Assembly: GCF_013334205.1 (NCBI RefSeq)
Contig: NZ_CP054424.1
Span: forward strand, 82,001 to 146,000
Origin: Rhodoferax sp. BAB1
GTDB lineage: Bacteria > Pseudomonadota > Gammaproteobacteria > Burkholderiales > Burkholderiaceae_C
Direction of reading: 5' to 3'
Length of the DNA stretch: 64,000 bases
Shown one piece after another: positions 1 through 9,913 of this stretch. Each line of letters starts with the position of its first letter. Positions within the stretch are counted from its first letter, which is position 1. The notes under the pieces were generated by a model. The model had not been told where the DNA came from, searched no databases, and saw nothing but the letters and a program-made list of their open reading frames with translations. Both the position numbers and the translations under genes were made by a program.

Positions 1-206
1 CATCCTCAAGGTCAATTACGCGCCGATCGAGCAGTACGCCGAGGCCGAGGACCTGAAGCAGGGCCCCTGGACCGATCTCTACGCCCTGGCGGCCGTGGTC
101 TACAGCTGCCTGCGCAACGACCCGCCGCTGCCAGCCACGGCGCGCGTGGTGCGTGACAGCATGCCGTCCGTGCGCAGCGTGGTGGCGACGGTGAAGGAAC
201 ATTTCG
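1..206 (+). repeat. Long direct repeat, copy A
   Basis: Bases 1 to about 206 match 1788-1993 at an offset of 1787 bp, with only a few substitutions over the first 170 bases. The repeat lies inside the kinase C-lobe codons of the two tandem kinase genes and probably extends upstream of the window. Confidence 0.85.
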
Positions 207-1057
207 GCCTGAGCTACTCGGACGAATTCGTGCGGACCATCCAGCACGCCCTGGCCGTGCAACCCGCCGATCGGCCGCAGAACCTGGCGGCCTTTGTGAC
301 CGAGATGAAGCTCAAGGCCCCGCCCCGGCTGAGCAAATTCGACTGGCGCGCGGAGCTCGGAACCTCCCTGCGCACCGACGAAGAGGAATACAACTCCCGC
401 CAGTTCTGGCATACCCAGCCGCAGACGATACGGGATCCTGCCTCGTCGGCACGGGCCGCGAAGGCGGGTGAGCGCCGTGGCCGTTTTGCGCGCTGGGTCA
501 AGCCCATGGGCCTGGGGCTGGTTTTGCTGATCGGGGGGGCGCTCCTCTGGGGCTGGTTGGCGGGTGAGGGGGGCTGGCGTGATCGCCTGGTGATGGCCCG
601 TCCGGAGCCTGCCGCCGCGCCGGTGCCGGTGGCCCCGCCTGCGCCTGCGGATGTGCCCTCATCGTCCGGGCCTGCGGGCGAAGCGACGCCCCCACCCCAG
701 CCGCCCGCTGCGCCTGTAGCGGTGGCGACCCCGGCACCGAAGGCGCCGGTCAGCCCGGTCACGACCTCACCGGCGCCCCAGCCGCGTCCGGCCGCCAGGG
801 CCGTGCCCAGGGAGGCCCCGCCTGTCGTCCGTTCCCCGGCCCGGCCTGCTGTGCCGGAAGCGCCGCCCAAGGCAGCAAGTACGCCCGCAGCCCAGGAAAC
901 GGCCCCGATCACGAACAAGGCCTTGTGTACGGACGCCAATTTTTTCACCCGCCCCATGTGCATCCATCTCGAATGCCAGAAGGCGGAGAACCTGCAGTTG
1001 CCGGTATGCATCGAGAACCGGCAGCGTTATCCGGACGGCGCCGGCCCGAACCAGTGA
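1..1057 (+). CDS. Ser/Thr protein kinase, C-terminal part (cut by window start)
   Basis: The open frame enters from the left edge (first full codon at base 2), so the start and most of the kinase domain lie outside. The visible 351 residues begin in the activation segment (VNYAPIEQYAE, the APE-like motif) and the C-lobe. They continue through a basic juxtamembrane stretch, one membrane helix (GLGLVLLIGGALLWGWLAG, about residues 171-190 of the visible part), a long Pro/Ala-rich linker and a short Cys-containing tail (ALCTDANFF...CIHLECQK...PVC). This is the topology of a membrane-anchored bacterial Hanks-type kinase with the tail in the periplasm. It is closely related to the next gene, so the pair is a tandem duplication. 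The substrate is unknown. Confidence 0.85.
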   Translation, partial: ILKVNYAPIEQYAEAEDLKQGPWTDLYALAAVVYSCLRNDPPLPATARVVRDSMPSVRSVVATVKEHFGLSYSDEFVRTIQHALAVQPADRPQNLAAFVTEMKLKAPPRLSKFDWRAELGTSLRTDEEEYNSRQFWHTQPQTIRDPASSARAAKAGERRGRFARWVKPMGLGLVLLIGGALLWGWLAGEGGWRDRLVMARPEPAAAPVPVAPPAPADVPSSSGPAGEATPPPQPPAAPVAVATPAPKAPVSPVTTSPAPQPRPAARAVPREAPPVVRSPARPAVPEAPPKAASTPAAQETAPITNKALCTDANFFTRPMCIHLECQKAENLQLPVCIENRQRYPDGAGPNQ

Positions 1058-1134
1058 CGGGCCTGACCGCGGGTGCCCGCTGCTGTCGTGCCGGCCGCAG
1101 CAAGCCCGTGCCCTGGCCGTGAGGCCGGCATTCC

Positions 1135-2658
<1,524 letters not shown>

Positions 2659-2771
2659 AGAAAGAGAACTTCAACCATCCGGTCTGCGTCGAAAGTCGCC
2701 GCTCGGTCAATCAGCCGGCCCAATCGCCCTGAGCCCAATCTGGCCCGGGCCCGCCAGCGGGCCAAAACTCG

Positions 2772-2777
2772 TATAAT
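2772..2777 (+). promoter_or_regulatory. Candidate -10 box upstream of rplM-rpsI
   Basis: A perfect TATAAT lies 126 bases before rplM. No convincing -35 element is visible at 16-18 bases. A long leader between the promoter and L13 would be usual for this operon. Confidence 0.55.
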
Positions 2778-2902
2778 GGCGGGCTTCGCAGCGCTTTTGT
2801 GGCCCCGCGGCGAAGGCTTACATCCCACCTAAGAGATTCCCGACAGAGGAAAACCGACCGTGGAAAAGGGCTGCCCAAACCCTCTTTTGCAGAGAAAAAC
2901 TC

Positions 2903-3334
2903 ATGACCAAAACGATCAGCGCGAAACCCGCTGACGTGAAGCACGAGTGGTTTGTGATTGACGCGACCGACAAGGTCCTCGGACGAGTAGCCAGCGAAGT
3001 TGCTCTCCGTTTGCGCGGCAAACACAAGGCCATTTACACGCCTCACGTCGATACCGGTGACTTCATCGTCATCATCAACGCAGCCAAGCTGCGCGTGACC
3101 GGTACCAAGGAACTCGACAAGGTTTATTACCGCCACTCCGGTTTCCCCGGCGGCATCTACGCCACCAACTTCCGCGACATGCAGGCCAAGCATCCCGGCC
3201 GCGCACTCGAGAAGGCCGTCAAGGGCATGCTGCCCAAGGGCCCGCTCGGTTACGCCATGATCAAGAAGCTCAAGGTGTACGGTGGTGCTGAGCACCCGCA
3301 CACCGCCCAGCAACCGCAAGTGTTGGAACTCTAA
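2903..3334 (+). CDS. rplM: 50S ribosomal protein L13
   Basis: 143 residues, the normal bacterial length, with the typical L13 sequence ([16 protein letters not shown] near the start, HSGFPGG in the middle, YGGAEHPH towards the end). It is an early assembly protein of the large ribosomal subunit that binds 23S rRNA. ATG 2903 is preceded by GAGAAAAAC. The gene is followed after 11 bases by rpsI, the standard L13-S9 operon. Confidence 0.98.
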   Translation: MTKTISAKPADVKHEWFVIDATDKVLGRVASEVALRLRGKHKAIYTPHVDTGDFIVIINAAKLRVTGTKELDKVYYRHSGFPGGIYATNFRDMQAKHPGRALEKAVKGMLPKGPLGYAMIKKLKVYGGAEHPHTAQQPQVLEL

Positions 3335-3345
3335 GGAGCCTTGAG

Positions 3346-3738
3346 ATGATTGGTGAATGGAACAATGGCACCGGCCGTCGCAAATCCAGCGTCGCCCGCG
3401 TGTTTCTGAAAAAAGGCACTGGCAAGATCACGGTCAACGGCAAGGATATCCAGGAATATTTCGGCCGCGAAACCTCGATCATGATTGCCAAGCAGCCGCT
3501 CTTGCTGACCAACCACGGCGAGACCTTCGACGTGCAGGTCAATGTGCACGGCGGCGGTGAGTCCGGCCAGGCCGGCGCTACCCGCCACGGCATCACGCGC
3601 GCGCTGATCGACTACGACGCTTCCCTGAAGCCCGTGCTGTCGCAAGCCGGCTTCGTGACCCGCGACGCCCGCGAGGTCGAGCGCAAGAAGGTCGGTCTGC
3701 ACTCTGCACGCCGTCGCAAGCAGTTCAGCAAGCGTTAA
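3346..3738 (+). CDS. rpsI: 30S ribosomal protein S9
   Basis: 130 residues, full length. The N-terminus [14 protein letters not shown] and the basic C-terminal tail ending RRRKQFSKR are diagnostic. The tail reaches the P-site tRNA in the small subunit. An AAGGAG ribosome-binding site lies before ATG 3346. It is the second gene of the operon with rplM, and a strong terminator follows. Confidence 0.98.
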   Translation: MIGEWNNGTGRRKSSVARVFLKKGTGKITVNGKDIQEYFGRETSIMIAKQPLLLTNHGETFDVQVNVHGGGESGQAGATRHGITRALIDYDASLKPVLSQAGFVTRDAREVERKKVGLHSARRRKQFSKR

Positions 3739-3781
3739 GCCTGCCGGTTGCCCGCAAGGGCAACAAACTGTTGCAAAACCG

Positions 3782-3818
3782 GGGCCGCCAGGATGGAAAT
3801 TCTGGCGGCCCTTGTCTT
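3782..3818 (+). terminator. Rho-independent terminator of rplM-rpsI
   Basis: A 10-bp perfect stem (GGGCCGCCAG at 3782-3791 pairing with CTGGCGGCCC at 3802-3811), a 10-base loop, then TTGTCTTT. Confidence 0.85.
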
Positions 3819-3842
3819 TGTGGCTGCTAGACTCATTGGCTT

Positions 3843-4571
3843 ATGCGATTGCGACTGCTTCTCCGCCGCCTGACGGTCAGTGCACCGCGCATGTCCGTGC
3901 GCAGTGCTCTCCCTTGGCCCTTTCGCTGGATCGGTGCGGCCGTCGTGCTCGGTTTCTGTGCGGCCCTCGGGCTGTGGGCCTTCGAGTTCGGCAAGGAGAT
4001 TGCCGGCATCGATGACGGGCGCATCGAGTACCTTGCCCGGCTTGAGCGTGACGTGGCGGATCTGCAGCAGGAGCTGGAGATCATGAAGGAGGAGCGCAAC
4101 AAGGCGCTGTCCCTGGCCAACACCTCGACCACGCTGATGACCGCGGAAAAGGCGGCCCAGGAGCGGCTCAGCACCCTCAACAAGCAACTGGAGGTCGACA
4201 ACCAGCGCCTGCGCGACGACCTCGGTTTCTTCGAAAAACTCATTCCCACCGTCGGCACGGAAGCCCTGGCCATCCGTGGACTGCAGGCCGAGGTGCAGGA
4301 CGGCCGCCAGGTCAAGTGGCAGGTGCTGGTGATCCAACCCTTGAAGAATGCCCCGGAGTTCTCGGGCCGGCTGGAGATCAGCTTCACGGGTTTGCAGGCG
4401 GGGCGGCCCTGGGTGGCAACCTTGCCCGGTGGGCCGCAAACGATTAAGCTGCGCCAGTACGCACGCGCCGAGGGGGTGTTCGACTTGCCGCCCCAGACCC
4501 TGGTCAAGGGGGTCAGTGTCAAGGTCATGGACGGCACCCTGGTCAAGGCCGTGCAGTCGATCAAGTTGTAA
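3843..4571 (+). CDS. Single-pass membrane protein with coiled coil (DUF6776-like)
   Basis: 242 residues. A basic N-terminus is followed by one membrane helix (IGAAVVLGFCAALGLWAF, about 30-47), then a coiled coil (about 60-130, rich in Glu/Leu/Lys heptads), then a beta-rich C-terminal domain. This architecture and the position before a bactofilin gene match a conserved betaproteobacterial family of unknown function. It probably projects into the periplasm and may act with the bactofilin in envelope organisation, by context only. No clear ribosome-binding site is visible before ATG 3843. Confidence 0.75.
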   Translation: MRLRLLLRRLTVSAPRMSVRSALPWPFRWIGAAVVLGFCAALGLWAFEFGKEIAGIDDGRIEYLARLERDVADLQQELEIMKEERNKALSLANTSTTLMTAEKAAQERLSTLNKQLEVDNQRLRDDLGFFEKLIPTVGTEALAIRGLQAEVQDGRQVKWQVLVIQPLKNAPEFSGRLEISFTGLQAGRPWVATLPGGPQTIKLRQYARAEGVFDLPPQTLVKGVSVKVMDGTLVKAVQSIKL

Positions 4572-4595
4572 TTCAAGTCTGATGGGGAAAACCAG

Positions 4596-4991
4596 ATGTT
4601 CAGCAAGAAAAAGCAGCCCGCCATCCGCAGCCTGATTGCCGATGGCAACCATATCGAAGGGCACATTCATTTCACCGATGGACTGCGTGTCGATGGTTCG
4701 GTGGTCGGTGATGTGCGGTCCAGCGATGACAAGAACAGCATCCTGGTGATCTCCGAGACCGCCTCGATCACAGGCGAGGTGCATGCCGACCATGTCATCG
4801 TCAACGGCACGGTCAAGGGACCGGTGTATGCCCGTCGTATGCTGGAACTCCAGCCCAAGGCGCGCATCGAGGGCGATGTCTACTACACCTCCCTGGAAAT
4901 GCACCAGGGGGCCATCATTGCCGGCCTGCTGCGCCCGACGCCGGCCATGATGGAGGAAAAGCCCACACTGAAGCTGGCGGCAAATAACTGA
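4596..4991 (+). CDS. Bactofilin family cytoskeletal protein
   Basis: 131 residues, with the repetitive beta-helix pattern of bactofilins (IEGHIHFTDGLRVDGSVVGDV, then ITGEVHADHVIVNGTVKGPV, then ARIEGDVYYTSLEMHQGAII). Bactofilins polymerise without nucleotide into membrane-associated filaments that scaffold cell-wall or polarity proteins. ATG 4596 follows GGGGAAA. The gene sits 24 bases after the coiled-coil membrane protein gene, so the two are probably co-transcribed. Confidence 0.92.
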   Translation: MFSKKKQPAIRSLIADGNHIEGHIHFTDGLRVDGSVVGDVRSSDDKNSILVISETASITGEVHADHVIVNGTVKGPVYARRMLELQPKARIEGDVYYTSLEMHQGAIIAGLLRPTPAMMEEKPTLKLAANN

Positions 4992-5054
4992 GCCCGGAAT
5001 TCCCGAGCAAGCTGGTGTAGTATTGATCCAGCCTATTTTTCCCTGGAGTCTTCC

Positions 5055-5420
5055 ATGAGCGCTGTTGCCGAATCCATCCAGACCGAGATGCCCGCCCCCA
5101 TCCTGTTCACCGACAGCGCGGCCGCCAAGGTGGCCGACCTGATCGCCGAGGAAGGCAACCCCGACCTCAAGCTGCGCGTCTTCGTGCAGGGCGGCGGTTG
5201 TTCGGGCTTCCAGTATGGCTTCACCTTCGACGAAGTGGCCAACGAGGACGACACCACCATGACCAAGAATGGCGTGTCGCTGCTGATCGACGCCATGAGC
5301 TACCAGTACCTGCTGGGTGCCGAGATCGACTACAAGGAAGATCTGCAGGGCGCCCAGTTCGTCATCAAGAACCCCAACGCCAGCACCACCTGCGGCTGCG
5401 GTTCCTCCTTCTCCGTTTAA
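5055..5420 (+). CDS. erpA: Iron-sulfur cluster insertion protein ErpA
   Basis: 121 residues, A-type Fe-S carrier. The three conserved cysteines are Cys49 (GGCSGF) and Cys113/Cys115 (TTCGCGSS near the C-terminus), which hold the cluster for delivery to apo-enzymes. The N-terminal extension and the sequence FQYGFTFDE favour ErpA over IscA. It is convergent with anmK, with 16 bases between the stops. Confidence 0.93.
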   Translation: MSAVAESIQTEMPAPILFTDSAAAKVADLIAEEGNPDLKLRVFVQGGGCSGFQYGFTFDEVANEDDTTMTKNGVSLLIDAMSYQYLLGAEIDYKEDLQGAQFVIKNPNASTTCGCGSSFSV

Positions 5421-5436
5421 GTGGGGTCTCTCCGGC

Positions 5437-6543
5437 TCAGGCCGGGTAGATCGCACCCAGCACACGGGCGCCTAGTGCGCCCGTGACGCTTTGCAGGCTG
5501 CCGGTTTCCCGCTGCAGCGTCTTGCGCGCCAGCCAGGCAAAGGCGGCGGCTTCCACCTGCAGTGGCGGCAGGCCTTCCGCTTCCGAATCCACCACGCTCA
5601 GTTGGGGCAAGAGCGCCTGCAGCCTGCGCATCAGGTGCAGGTTCAGCGCGCCACCGCCACAGACGATCAGGCGCGAACTGTCCGCACCATGGCGTTGCAG
5701 TTCGGTGGCGCAGCTGAGTGCGGTCAGTTCGACCAGGGTCGCCTGGACGTCCGCTGCCGCCAGTTCACCGAAGCCGGCCATGCGATCGGCCATCCATCCA
5801 GGATTGAACAGGTCGCGCCCGGTGCTTTTGGGTGGCGGCAGGCTGAAAAATGGCTCCTGCAGCAGGCGTTCGAGCAAGGCGGCCTGGACCTGGCCGCTGG
5901 CTGACCAGCGCCCCTGATCATCGTAGGGCTGACCCGTGTGCTGCCGGCACCAGGCATCCAGCAGGGCATTGCCGGGGCCGCAATCGAAGCCCAGGACATG
6001 ATCATCCTGCAGTACCGACAGGTTGGAGATGCCCCCGATGTTGAGCACGCTGACAGTTTGTCCGCGGCGGCCGAACAGGGCCTGGTGAAACGCCGGCACC
6101 AGCGGGGCCCCCTGGCCGCCGGCGGCCAGGTCGCGGCTGCGGAAATCGGCCACGACCGTGATGCCGCTCAATTCCGCCAGCAGGGCCGGGTTGTTGAGCT
6201 GCAGGGTGTAGCCGGTGCCGTCGAAGGCGCCGGGGCGATGCCGTACGGTCTGGCCATGGGCGCCGATGGCGGAGATGGCGCTGGCCGGCAGGTCGGCGCT
6301 GCGCAGCAGCTCATCCACGACCTGGGCGTAGAGACGGCTCAGCGCATTGGCGGCCAGGGCTGCACGATGCAACTCGTTGTCACCCGGGCTGTTCAGGGCC
6401 AGCAGTTCGGCCGCCAGTTCGGCGGGGAAGGGGCGATAGGCGTGCTGCAGGACGCGGGTGTGGGCGGCATCGCACAGGGCCAGCACACCGTCCACGCCGT
6501 CCAGCGAGGTGCCGGACATGAGGCCGATGTAGCGCTCGGACAT
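5437..6543 (-). CDS. anmK: Anhydro-N-acetylmuramic acid kinase
   Basis: 368 residues from ATG 6543. The family signature YIGLMSGTSLDGVD is at the very N-terminus, which fixes the start; the frame stays open further upstream but overlaps the previous gene. AnmK phosphorylates and opens 1,6-anhydro-MurNAc in cytoplasmic peptidoglycan recycling. Other matching blocks are IGAHGQTVRH, DFGxGN-type FDCGPGNALLD and the C-terminal VCGGGALN. It begins 7 bases after the stop of the M23 endopeptidase gene, so a wall turnover and recycling pair is likely. Confidence 0.95.
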   Translation of the reverse strand: MSERYIGLMSGTSLDGVDGVLALCDAAHTRVLQHAYRPFPAELAAELLALNSPGDNELHRAALAANALSRLYAQVVDELLRSADLPASAISAIGAHGQTVRHRPGAFDGTGYTLQLNNPALLAELSGITVVADFRSRDLAAGGQGAPLVPAFHQALFGRRGQTVSVLNIGGISNLSVLQDDHVLGFDCGPGNALLDAWCRQHTGQPYDDQGRWSASGQVQAALLERLLQEPFFSLPPPKSTGRDLFNPGWMADRMAGFGELAAADVQATLVELTALSCATELQRHGADSSRLIVCGGGALNLHLMRRLQALLPQLSVVDSEAEGLPPLQVEAAAFAWLARKTLQRETGSLQSVTGALGARVLGAIYPA

Positions 6544-6550
6544 GCCGGGT

Positions 6551-8002
6551 TCAGCGCATCGCCAGCAATTGCGCGGCCGCCAGCTGCTGGCGTGCCACGG
6601 CAGCCAGGCGGTCGAAAGCCGGGCGGGCGGCGGGCGAGACGGGAATGGACTCGCTGTTGCGTGCAATGGCCAGCGGGTTCTGGTGCCGGCCGTTGATGCG
6701 GAATTCGTAATGCAGGTGCGGGCCGGTGGCCCAGCCGGTGGCGCCGACCGAGCCGATATGCTGGCCCTGCTCGACGCGCTGGCCGCGGCGCACGGCGATG
6801 CGGCTCAGGTGGGCATACACCGTGACGTGGTTGTTGCGGTGGCGGATGAAGACCACATTGCCGAAGCCGCCCTGCGCCCCGGCGGTCTCGACCACACCGT
6901 CGCCCACGCTGCGTACCGGGGTGCCGGTGGGGGCAGCGTAGTCCACGCCCAGGTGGGCCGCCCACTTCTTGAGGATGGGGTGGAAGCGCATCTTGAAGCC
7001 GCTGGTCACACGCGAGAAAGCCAGCGGCGAAGCGAGGTAGGCGCGCTTGAGGCTTTTGCCTTCGAGCGTGTAATAGCCGCTGCGGCCCTGGGTCCGTGTG
7101 GGGCGGCCTTGTTCGACAGGCAGGGGATGGGTGGCGGTGGGCTCCTGGAACCACACGGCCTGATAGGTTTTGCCGCCGTTGACAAACTCGGCGCTCAGGA
7201 CACGCCCGGCACGCAGCGGCTCGCCGTCGCCTTCCAGCACCTCGTAGACGACCGAATAGCGGTCGCCCTTGCGCAGTTCGCGATGAAAGTCGATGTCGCC
7301 GGAGAAGATCTCGGCGATCTGGATGGCCACGGCGTCCGGGATGTTGGCTTCGTCGGCCGAGGCGAACAACGAGCTGTCGATGGTGGCGCCGGCGATGCGG
7401 ATGGAGGCCGTGAGCTGTGCCGTTTCCAGCCGGGACTGGAAGCCGGTGCCGGATTTCTCGATCACCAGGCGCTTGAAGCTGCCGTCGTCGTCCGGGCTCC
7501 AGCGCGCCACCAGCTTGAGCAGGGTGTTGCGCTCGCTGGCCTCGGCGCTCAGGTGGCGGCCGGTGCGACCGAGCAGGTGGCGGTGGGTCAGGGTGTCCCG
7601 GCGCATGAAGTCGGCCGCCTGCGCATCGTCCATGCCCAAGCGGCGCAGCAGTGCGTCGGGGGTGTCATTGGCGCGGGAGAGGTCGGTGCGGTAGAGGCGG
7701 TAGCTGTGGGATTCCAGCGCTGCGGTCTGCTCCGGCACAGGCAGGGGGGTGACGGTTTCGCTGACCTCGCGCACCGGCAGTTGCGCCACGTCGGGCGCCA
7801 GCGTGACCACCGCCGCGGCCAGCGCGTAGGCGCCGCCGCCCAGCAGGACCAGGGAGAGTAGCGTGGTCTTGAACGCGCGCGGGTGCTGGCTGGCGGCCCG
7901 GGACAGGGTGGCCAGAGCAGCGGACAGGGCGGGTGGCAGGGTGTATTTCAAGGATGCGGGCCCAGGCTTCGCAAGCCGCTCAGGCCGGCCGACGGGTGCC
8001 AC
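6551..8002 (-). CDS. M23 family metallo-endopeptidase (peptidoglycan hydrolase), membrane-anchored
   Basis: 483 residues. One N-terminal membrane helix (about 45-65), a central regulatory region, then a LytM/M23 domain (about 330-450) with the zinc motifs HxxxD (HLGVD) and HLHYEF, plus [12 protein letters not shown]. The full motif set implies an active Zn-dependent endopeptidase that cuts peptide cross-links in the periplasm, as the MepM/NlpD-like group does. It is divergent from tyrS and directly upstream of anmK. Confidence 0.92.
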   Translation of the reverse strand: MAPVGRPERLAKPGPASLKYTLPPALSAALATLSRAASQHPRAFKTTLLSLVLLGGGAYALAAAVVTLAPDVAQLPVREVSETVTPLPVPEQTAALESHSYRLYRTDLSRANDTPDALLRRLGMDDAQAADFMRRDTLTHRHLLGRTGRHLSAEASERNTLLKLVARWSPDDDGSFKRLVIEKSGTGFQSRLETAQLTASIRIAGATIDSSLFASADEANIPDAVAIQIAEIFSGDIDFHRELRKGDRYSVVYEVLEGDGEPLRAGRVLSAEFVNGGKTYQAVWFQEPTATHPLPVEQGRPTRTQGRSGYYTLEGKSLKRAYLASPLAFSRVTSGFKMRFHPILKKWAAHLGVDYAAPTGTPVRSVGDGVVETAGAQGGFGNVVFIRHRNNHVTVYAHLSRIAVRRGQRVEQGQHIGSVGATGWATGPHLHYEFRINGRHQNPLAIARNSESIPVSPAARPAFDRLAAVARQQLAAAQLLAMR

Positions 8003-8070
8003 TTAAAATCGTGGCCTCAAGGGTATTCCAAGTATATCGGCCCATGTTCGGGCTCATTCGAAAAATCTTT

Positions 8071-9309
8071 ATGAATCAAGCGTCTGTGTCGACTTTTCCC
8101 CTCACCGACCGGGTGCGCGAGGCGCTGGCCGTGACCCGACGCGGCTGCGAGGAACTGATCCCCGAGGCCGACTGGGTGCAGAAGCTGGCGCGCTCCGAGG
8201 CCACGGGCACCCCGCTGCGCATCAAACTGGGCCTGGACCCGACCGCGCCGGACATCCACATCGGCCACACCGTGGTGCTCAACAAGATGCGCCAGTTGCA
8301 GGACCTGGGGCACCAGGTGATCTTCCTGATCGGCGACTTCACCAGCCTGATTGGCGACCCTTCCGGGCGCAACAGCACCCGCCCGCCCCTGACGCCCGAG
8401 CAGATCAAGGCCAATGCGGAGACCTACTACAGGCAGGCCAGTCTGGTGCTGGACCCGGCTAAAACCGAGATCCGCTACAACAGCGAATGGTGCATGCCCC
8501 TGGGCTCCATGGGCATGATCCAGCTGGCGGCCAAGTACACCGTGGCGCGCATGATGGAGCGCAACGATTTTCACGACCGTTTCAAGGCCGGCAACCCGAT
8601 CTCGGTGCACGAGTTCCTCTACCCGCTGATGCAGGGTTACGACTCGGTGGCACTCAAGAGCGACCTGGAACTCGGTGGCACCGACCAGAAGTTCAACCTG
8701 CTGATGGGCCGGCATCTGCAGGCCGAGTATGGCCAGGAGCCGCAGTGCATCCTGACCATGCCCCTGCTCGAGGGCCTGGACGGCGTGGACAAGATGTCCA
8801 AGTCCAAGAACAACTACATCGGCATCGCCGAGGACGCCAACACCATGTTTGCCAAGGTGCTGTCCATCAGCGACGAGCTGATGTGGCGCTGGTACACCTT
8901 GCTGAGCTTCCGCTCCATGGCAGAGATCGAGCAGTTGAAGCAGGCCGTGGTGCAGGGCCGCAACCCGAAGGATGCCAAGGTGATGCTGGCCAAGGAGATC
9001 ACGGCGCGCTTTCATTCGGCCGCCGCCGCCGAGGCGGCCGAGCAGGATTTCATCAACCGCAGCAAGGGCGGCATCCCCGACGAGATCGAGGAGCAGGCCG
9101 TGCAGCTGGACGGTGGCGCCATCGGCATCGCCGCGCTGCTCAAGCAGGCCGGCCTGGCGGCGTCCAGCGGCGAAGGCAACCGCCTGATCGACGGCGGCGG
9201 CGTGCGCGTGGATTCGGCTGTCGTCAGCGACAAGGGTCTCAAGCTCGGTACCGGCACCTATGTGTTGCAGGTGGGCAAGCGCAAGTTCAAGAAAGTCACG
9301 CTGCTGTGA
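8071..9309 (+). CDS. tyrS: Tyrosyl-tRNA synthetase
   Basis: 412 residues from ATG 8071. Class I signatures are HIGHTV (about residues 68-73) and KMSKSK (about 242). A C-terminal S4-like RNA-binding domain ends [14 protein letters not shown]. It charges tRNA-Tyr in the cytoplasm. In-frame starts further upstream (for example 7933) would add an unrelated basic leader that overlaps the divergent M23 gene, so I prefer 8071. Confidence 0.97.
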   Translation: MNQASVSTFPLTDRVREALAVTRRGCEELIPEADWVQKLARSEATGTPLRIKLGLDPTAPDIHIGHTVVLNKMRQLQDLGHQVIFLIGDFTSLIGDPSGRNSTRPPLTPEQIKANAETYYRQASLVLDPAKTEIRYNSEWCMPLGSMGMIQLAAKYTVARMMERNDFHDRFKAGNPISVHEFLYPLMQGYDSVALKSDLELGGTDQKFNLLMGRHLQAEYGQEPQCILTMPLLEGLDGVDKMSKSKNNYIGIAEDANTMFAKVLSISDELMWRWYTLLSFRSMAEIEQLKQAVVQGRNPKDAKVMLAKEITARFHSAAAAEAAEQDFINRSKGGIPDEIEEQAVQLDGGAIGIAALLKQAGLAASSGEGNRLIDGGGVRVDSAVVSDKGLKLGTGTYVLQVGKRKFKKVTLL

Positions 9310-9431
9310 TCCGGAGCCCGGTTTGCCGGCTTGCTGCAATGCAGCGGATCCCTAGTGGAAACACGGGGCTGGGTATGCTGACTGTGGTGAAATAATCCGC
9401 AGATTAAATAAATAAAGCAAGGTTGGGCGGC

Positions 9432-9911
9432 ATGGAAGCGCAAGCTGTATACCGGAAATCCGACAAGGGGGCAGAAGCCATCGCCACCCGCGGCCATGGC
9501 GTGGGCGGCAAGCTGCGCATGCTGCTGATCCTGGTCGACGGCAAGAAGAACGCTGAAGAACTGGTCCGTCTGGCCGCAGGCATGGGCGAGTCGGCCCAGT
9601 TGCTGCAAACGCTGGAAGACCAGGGGCTCATCGAAGCGGTCAGCACAGGGGCGGCAGCCCCGGGGTCGGCGACTCCGTCGATGCCGGCGGGGGGCGATCT
9701 GGGCAAGCTCAAGTCCCTGGCGACCCGTCTGCTGATCGAACAGCTGGGCCCCTTGGCCGATGAACTGGCCATGAGGCTGGAAGCCAGCAAGGACCTGCCC
9801 CAGTTCGTCGAAGCCGTGAAGCGCGCCTATGCCGTGGTGCGCGACGTCAAGGGCCAGGCAACTGCCGATCGCTTCGGCGCGGAGATCGAAGCCCAGATGC
9901 CGTCGGCCTGA
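9432..9911 (+). CDS. Conserved hypothetical protein, two small helical domains
   Basis: 159 residues from ATG 9432; an in-frame TTG at 9423 is also possible. The N-terminal ~75 residues (GGKLRMLLILVDGKKNAEEL…LLQTLEDQGLIE) read like a winged-helix response module. A Gly/Ala/Pro linker follows, then a helical C-terminal part (about 95-155, LATRLLIEQLGPLADELAMRLE). I do not recognise the function. The fold suggests a small cytoplasmic signalling or regulatory protein. It is convergent with the M61 peptidase gene. Confidence 0.7.
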   Translation: MEAQAVYRKSDKGAEAIATRGHGVGGKLRMLLILVDGKKNAEELVRLAAGMGESAQLLQTLEDQGLIEAVSTGAAAPGSATPSMPAGGDLGKLKSLATRLLIEQLGPLADELAMRLEASKDLPQFVEAVKRAYAVVRDVKGQATADRFGAEIEAQMPSA

Positions 9912-9913
9912 GC

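Noticed and set aside
2748..2763. GC-rich palindrome (GGCCCGC/GCGGGCC) after the second kinase, considered as a terminator
   Set aside because: The loop is only two bases and no T run follows on the plus strand; it sits just before the rplM -10 box.
3735..5465. 576-codon minus-strand frame spanning the DUF6776-like, bactofilin and erpA genes
   Set aside because: It crosses three convincing genes and a gap and lacks any recognisable domain.
8011..8070. Upstream in-frame starts for tyrS (for example 7933) giving a longer N-terminus
   Set aside because: The added residues are basic and unlike TyrRS and overlap the divergent M23 gene; ATG 8071 fits the family start.
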